From: Blastococcus sp. CT_GayMR20
Lineage (GTDB): Bacteria > Actinomycetota > Actinomycetes > Mycobacteriales > Geodermatophilaceae
Length of the DNA: 5,545 nt
Direction of reading: 5' to 3'
NCBI RefSeq assembly: GCF_004570345.1
Contig: NZ_SPQM01000220.1
Location: 1-5,545, forward strand
Shown one piece after another: positions 1-5,545 of the stretch. Both the position numbers and the translations under genes were made by a program. Within the stretch, counting starts at the first letter, position 1; every line of letters begins with the position of its first letter. The notes below the pieces were generated by a model. That model was not told where the DNA came from. It saw only the letters and a program-made list of their open reading frames with translations, and searched no databases.

Positions 1-1111
1 TGCCGACGTGGTTCTCCACGTCGAAGACGTGCACGCGGCCCTCGCCGGCCTTCCGGCACATCTCGATCGCCTGCCACCGGCCGACGAGCTGCGGACGCTC
101 GGCGAAGGCGCCGTCCTGGTCGGGGACCCGCGGGACGATCACCACCAGGTGCAGGTCCGGATGGTCGGCCAGCGCCTCTGCGAACAACCGGGCCACCTCC
201 GCCGACCACATGTACTGGTCCTCGAGGTAGATCAGCCGCCGGGCCCGCTTGATCGCCTTGGTGTAGCCGCGCGCCACCGACCGCTCGCCGTCCGGGGCGA
301 AGTCGTAGGGCGGCCGGATAGCCGGATAGGTCCGCAGGTTCTGCACGAAGTGCGGCCCGCATTCCGGCGGCGGCGGCAGCTGCGGCGGCAGCGGGTCGGC
401 GTGCAGCCGCGTGTGGTGCAGCTTGTCGTGGATCCAGGCGATGGGGTGGTCCTCGTCGGGGCTGTTCGGGTCGTCCCAGCGCTCCCGGAACACTGTGTCG
501 AGCACGTGCACGGCCGGGCCCCGGATCTGCAGCTGGACGTCGTGCCACGGCGGGTTCGGCCCGTACGCCTCCGCCATCGGCAGCGGCTGGGGATCCCCGC
601 CGTGATCGGCGTCGTCCCGGCGGCCGTAGCAGAGGTCGATGCCGCCGACGAAGGCGATGTCCTTCGACGGGTCCTCGTCGTGCCGCAGGACCACCATCTT
701 CTGGTGGTGGCTGCCCATCCGCCGGATCCGCTGGTCGAGGATCACCTCGCCGCCGCCGTGCTCGATCTCGGCGTCCAGCGACCGGTTGGCCTCCTTGTTC
801 AGCGACAACCGGGACATGTGCGAGCGCCAGACCAGGCCGCGGACGCACACTCCCTTCTTCACCGCCTCGGTGAACAGCTCGGCGACCGTCGGTCCCTCGT
901 CGCGCAGCTTCTCGTCCGGGTCGCCCCGCCAGTCGGTGAAGAACAGGTGGTCCCCGGCGTTCAGCGACCGCACCTCCTCGACCAGCCGGTCGAAGTAGGT
1001 GCTGCCGTGCAGCAGCGGCTCGGCGAGGTTGCCCGCCGTCCACCCGGGCAGCGCCGTGTGGGGATTTCCCCGCTCCTCGGCGCTGAGCAGCCACTGCTCC
1101 GGATCGTCCAT
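1..1111 (-). CDS. Phospholipase D-like (HKD superfamily) protein, C-terminus cut off by window edge
   Basis: The minus strand encodes 370 residues starting MDDPEQWLLSAEERGNP and running open off the left edge, so the C-terminus is missing. The protein carries the first phosphodiesterase (HKD) motif of the phospholipase D superfamily: His135-His136-Gln-Lys138 followed by a beta strand and then VGGIDL, about 20 residues on. Ahead of it lies FFTDWRGDPDE (about residues 57-67), also typical of bacterial members. Late in the visible part, YLEDQYMWS matches the strand that precedes the second HKD motif, which should lie just beyond position 1. The family hydrolyses or transfers phosphodiester bonds, usually of phospholipids, through a covalent phospho-histidine; the substrate here is unknown. 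No signal peptide or membrane segment is visible at the N-terminus. The Asp expected seven residues after His136 is Arg143; Asp145 is nearby. ATG at 1111 is chosen because homology-like sequence begins soon after it; no clear Shine-Dalgarno precedes it. It is transcribed divergently from lysC. Confidence 0.88.
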   Translation of the reverse strand, partial: MDDPEQWLLSAEERGNPHTALPGWTAGNLAEPLLHGSTYFDRLVEEVRSLNAGDHLFFTDWRGDPDEKLRDEGPTVAELFTEAVKKGVCVRGLVWRSHMSRLSLNKEANRSLDAEIEHGGGEVILDQRIRRMGSHHQKMVVLRHDEDPSKDIAFVGGIDLCYGRRDDADHGGDPQPLPMAEAYGPNPPWHDVQLQIRGPAVHVLDTVFRERWDDPNSPDEDHPIAWIHDKLHHTRLHADPLPPQLPPPPECGPHFVQNLRTYPAIRPPYDFAPDGERSVARGYTKAIKRARRLIYLEDQYMWSAEVARLFAEALADHPDLHLVVIVPRVPDQDGAFAERPQLVGRWQAIEMCRKAGEGRVHVFDVENHVG

Positions 1112-1118
1112 CCCATGA

Positions 1119-3518
<2,400 letters not shown>

Positions 3519-3520
3519 GT

Positions 3521-3540
3521 GCCGAAATCGCCATTCCGGC
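3521..3540. terminator. Small hairpin between convergent genes, possible bidirectional terminator
   Basis: GCCGAAAT (3521-3528) and ATTCCGGC (3533-3540) pair around the 4-base loop CGCC: eight positions with one mismatch (A.C in plus-strand RNA, but a permitted U.G wobble in minus-strand RNA). It fills nearly all of the 24-bp gap between the asd and peptidase stops. No U-tract follows on either side. Stem stability is modest, so termination is inferred mainly from location. Confidence 0.4.
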
Positions 3541-3542
3541 TC

Positions 3543-5339
3543 CTATGGCTTGACGTGCCGCAGGGCGAAGTCGAGCGCGACCTCGACCTGGCGGATCGTC
3601 TCCTCGATGACGAGGGAGCCGTGGCCGGCGTCGAAGCGGTAGACCTCGTGGTCCTTGCCGAGCTCCGCGAGGCGGGCCAGGTAGTTGTCGATCTGCCGGA
3701 TCGGGCAGCGCGGGTCGTTCGCGCCGGCCACCACCAGCACCGGCGCCGCCACGGCGTCGACGTAGGTGATCGGCGAGGACCGGACGTAGACGTCGTGCAC
3801 CTCCTCCGGTGAGCCGCCGAAGAGCGCGCGGTCGTAGGCCCGCAGACCTTCCATCTCGTCCTCGTACGCGGCGAGGTAGTCGGCCACCGGAACCTCGGCG
3901 ATGCCCGCTGCCCAGCGCTCGGGCTGGGTGCCGAGGCCGAGCAGGGTGAGGAATCCGCCCCACGAGCCGCCGGAGAGCAGCGCGCGCTGCGGGTCGACGA
4001 CCCCCTCGGCCACCAGCGCGTCGTAGACCGCGCCGACGTCCTCGAGCTCGGTGAGCCCCGGCCGGCCGGTGAGGGCGTCCCGCCACGCGCTGCCGTAGCC
4101 GGTGGAGCCGCGGTAGTTCACGTGGACGACCGCGTAGCCCGCGTCGACGTAGGCGGCCCGCCGCGCGCGGTAGGAGTCGTCGTCCGCGGCCTCCGGCCCG
4201 CCGTGCACCAGGAACGCCGTCGCGTACGGAGCCGGGCCGTCCGGCCGGACCAGCAGCGCGTGGACGTCGCCACCGGGGCCGGGCACCCAGCGGTCCTCGA
4301 CCGGGTAGGCCGCGGGCGGCTCCTCGTCGCTCACCGACAGCACCACCGGGCCGTCGGCCCGGCGGATGACCGGCGGCAGGGCGGACGACGACCAGGCCAG
4401 CTCCACCGTGCCGTCGGGGCGCGCGGTGGCCCCGCGGACGACGCCCGACGGCGTCTCCAGCTTCTCCAGGTGGCCGCTGGACAGGTCGTAGCGGTAGATC
4501 TCGCTGCGGGCGGCGTGGTCGTGGCCCACCAGCAGGGCGGACCCGTCCGGGTAGAAGCCGGCGGTCACGTCGCCGGGCAGGTCGAGCACGATCTCGGTCT
4601 CGGTGTCGGCGGCGACGTCCCAGATGAGCAGCTCCTCGCGGCCGCGGCGCTCGTGCCCGACCAGCAGCCGGCGGTCGTCGGGGAGGGGGCCGAACTCCAG
4701 CGCGTGCAGCCCGCGGCCGTCGCCGTCCCACTTCTCCGCGACGACGCTGTCGTCGGCGGTCCGGAGCACGCGCAGGGCGGGGTAGCGCGGGTCGCCGTGC
4801 TCGGAGTGCGACAGGACCACCAGCTCGTCGTCCCGGGTCAGCGCGTCGACCGAGGCCGGGTCGGGGTGGGCGTAGATGACGCGGGGCTCCCCGCCGGACG
4901 GCGCCAGCCACAGCTCGCTGCCGTCGTCGGTGGACCGGCCGACGGCGACCAGCGTCCGCCCCACCTCCAGGCCCGCCGGGTAGGCCGGTCCCACCGCGGG
5001 GATCGCGACCTCGTCGGGACCGCCCGCGAACGGCTGCGTCTGCCACACCCCGAACTCGTCGCCGTCGGTGTCGGCGAACCACCAGATCGTCTCGCCGTCC
5101 GGGCTGAGCGTGCCGATGAGCGTGCCGTTGGGCCGGTCGGTCACCTGGCGGTGCCCCCCCGTCGTGCGGTCCCACGCGTACTGCTCGACGACGCCGCTGA
5201 CGTCGGAGGAGTACAGGCTGCGGTGCGGCGCGTCGAGGGCCCAGTCGGGCAGGGAGACCCGCGGCGCGCGGAACCGCGCCTGCCAGCGGGCGGTGACCTC
5301 GGGGGGGAGAGCGGGAGCGGCGGCGGGTTCGGCGGTCAC
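3543..5339 (-). CDS. S9 family serine peptidase (prolyl oligopeptidase / acylaminoacyl-peptidase-like)
   Basis: The 598-residue protein has the two-part layout of S9 peptidases. The N-terminal half (about 20-350) is a propeller-like region with TolB/PD40-type repeats such as SPDGETIWWFADTDGDEFG and YPDGSALLVGHDH. The C-terminal half is an alpha/beta-hydrolase with HGGP at 379-382 (oxyanion region), NYRGSTGYG at 408-416, nucleophile Ser459 in GGSWGG, Asp542 in GANDPRCPIRQ and His573 in DAGHGS. It is expected to cleave short peptides or acylated/N-terminal residues; the true substrate cannot be told. No signal peptide or membrane segment is seen, so it is probably cytoplasmic. GTG at 5339 is preferred over an in-frame GTG at 5378 because GGGAGG lies 8 bases upstream of the former and the additional 13 residues look non-conserved. 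It is convergent with lysC-asd and lies downstream of the tRNA-Pro gene on the same strand, apparently insulated from it by a hairpin. The active site is intact. Confidence 0.93.
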   Translation of the reverse strand: MTAEPAAAPALPPEVTARWQARFRAPRVSLPDWALDAPHRSLYSSDVSGVVEQYAWDRTTGGHRQVTDRPNGTLIGTLSPDGETIWWFADTDGDEFGVWQTQPFAGGPDEVAIPAVGPAYPAGLEVGRTLVAVGRSTDDGSELWLAPSGGEPRVIYAHPDPASVDALTRDDELVVLSHSEHGDPRYPALRVLRTADDSVVAEKWDGDGRGLHALEFGPLPDDRRLLVGHERRGREELLIWDVAADTETEIVLDLPGDVTAGFYPDGSALLVGHDHAARSEIYRYDLSSGHLEKLETPSGVVRGATARPDGTVELAWSSSALPPVIRRADGPVVLSVSDEEPPAAYPVEDRWVPGPGGDVHALLVRPDGPAPYATAFLVHGGPEAADDDSYRARRAAYVDAGYAVVHVNYRGSTGYGSAWRDALTGRPGLTELEDVGAVYDALVAEGVVDPQRALLSGGSWGGFLTLLGLGTQPERWAAGIAEVPVADYLAAYEDEMEGLRAYDRALFGGSPEEVHDVYVRSSPITYVDAVAAPVLVVAGANDPRCPIRQIDNYLARLAELGKDHEVYRFDAGHGSLVIEETIRQVEVALDFALRHVKP

Positions 5340-5347
5340 CGACCCAT

Positions 5348-5353
5348 CCTCCC
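5348..5353 (-). promoter_or_regulatory. Ribosome binding site deciding the peptidase start
   Basis: On the minus strand GGGAGG stands 8 bases before the GTG at 5339. No comparable site precedes the alternative GTG at 5378, which is why the shorter protein is annotated. No TANNNT box is evident on the minus strand between this site and the hairpin at 5385, so the peptidase promoter remains unlocated. Confidence 0.75.
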
Positions 5354-5384
5354 AGTCGCCCGTGGATGCCCCTCGCACGACGCA

Positions 5385-5413
5385 CTCAGGGGCCGCCAGC
5401 GGCGGCCCCTGAG
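5385..5413 (-). terminator. Perfect 13-bp hairpin downstream of tRNA-Pro, probable terminator
   Basis: CTCAGGGGCCGCC (5385-5397) and its exact reverse complement (5401-5413) flank a 3-base loop. The hairpin starts 7 bases past the tRNA 3' end on the minus strand and lies upstream of the peptidase gene. The stem is very GC-rich but is not followed by a U-tract (TGCGTCGTGC follows), the kind of I-shaped terminator often proposed in actinobacteria. It should end tRNA transcription and separate it from the peptidase gene. Confidence 0.7.
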
Positions 5414-5420
5414 CAGTGGG

Positions 5421-5494
5421 TCGGGGTGACAGGATTTGAACCTGCGGCCTCGTCGTCCCGAACGACGCGCGCTACCAAGCTGCGCCACACCCCG
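5421..5494 (-). tRNA. tRNA-Pro (anticodon CGG)
   Basis: The minus strand folds into a complete 74-nt cloverleaf. The acceptor stem is CGGGGTG/CACCCCG. The D stem is GCGC/GCGC with loop AGCTTGGTA. The anticodon stem is CGTCG/CGACG with loop TTCGGGA, giving anticodon CGG, which reads the proline codon CCG. A 5-nt variable loop follows, then T stem GCAGG/CCTGT (one G.U pair) with loop TTCAAAT, and discriminator A. The 3' CCA is not encoded (ACCC follows), so it must be added by nucleotidyltransferase. CCG is a favoured proline codon in this GC-rich genome, so this is a heavily used tRNA. Bases upstream imply a 5' leader removed by RNase P. Confidence 0.97.
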
Positions 5495-5506
5495 CGGTGC
5501 CTGCCG

Positions 5507-5534
5507 AGTCTAGCGCCCGGTTCCCCGCGGTCTC
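5507..5534 (-). promoter_or_regulatory. Candidate tRNA-Pro promoter
   Basis: On the minus strand TAGACT (5512-5507) matches the TANNNT -10 consensus 12 bases ahead of the tRNA 5' end, so transcription would begin about 5 bases upstream of the mature tRNA. A partial -35, GAGACC (5534-5529), lies 16 bases further upstream and matches the last four bases of TTGACC. The window ends at 5545, so further upstream elements cannot be seen. Confidence 0.5.
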
Positions 5535-5545
5535 GTCGCGGGTCA

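Noticed and set aside
5154..5160. Seven-base C run in the peptidase gene (and a seven-base G run at 5301-5307) as possible phase-variation tracts
   Set aside because: The frame is intact through both, seven-base G/C runs are expected at this GC content, and housekeeping S9 peptidases are not known phase-variable genes.
5421..5494. tRNA-Pro as an attachment site for an integrated element
   Set aside because: The 3' end is followed by a hairpin and a normal gene; no repeat of the tRNA 3' end and no integrase is visible in the window.

Overview
The window is high-GC DNA with GTG starts, strongly GC-biased third codon positions and long shadow reading frames on both strands. The aspartate kinase and Asd proteins are of the actinobacterial type. 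I infer an actinomycete, plausibly of the Pseudonocardiales, but the genus is not resolvable from the sequence alone.

Layout from left to right: (1) positions 1-1111, minus strand, the N-terminal 370 residues of a phospholipase D (HKD) superfamily protein that runs off the left edge. (2) Positions 1112-1185, a 74-bp divergent promoter region with a good -10 box placed for leaderless transcription of the next gene. (3) Positions 1186-3518, plus strand, a translationally coupled lysC-asd pair (aspartate kinase and aspartate-semialdehyde dehydrogenase) overlapping by 4 bp (ATGA). (4) A 24-bp convergent gap holding a small hairpin. (5) Positions 3543-5339, minus strand, a cytoplasmic S9-type serine peptidase with an N-terminal propeller-like region. 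(6) A perfect 13-bp hairpin and, just upstream of it, a tRNA-Pro with CGG anticodon (5421-5494, minus strand), with a candidate promoter at the right edge.

lysC and asd catalyse the first two steps of the aspartate pathway, which leads to lysine/diaminopimelate, threonine, methionine and isoleucine. Nothing in the sequence links the phospholipase D-like protein, the peptidase or the tRNA functionally to them; they look like independent housekeeping neighbours separated by divergent or convergent boundaries.

I see no mobile element, CRISPR array, frameshifted gene or novel multi-gene system. The points worth a second look are small-scale: the apparently leaderless lysC, a likely internal start in lysC giving a separate regulatory subunit, a dyad in the divergent promoter, a variant HKD motif, and two hairpins at gene boundaries that lack U-tracts.
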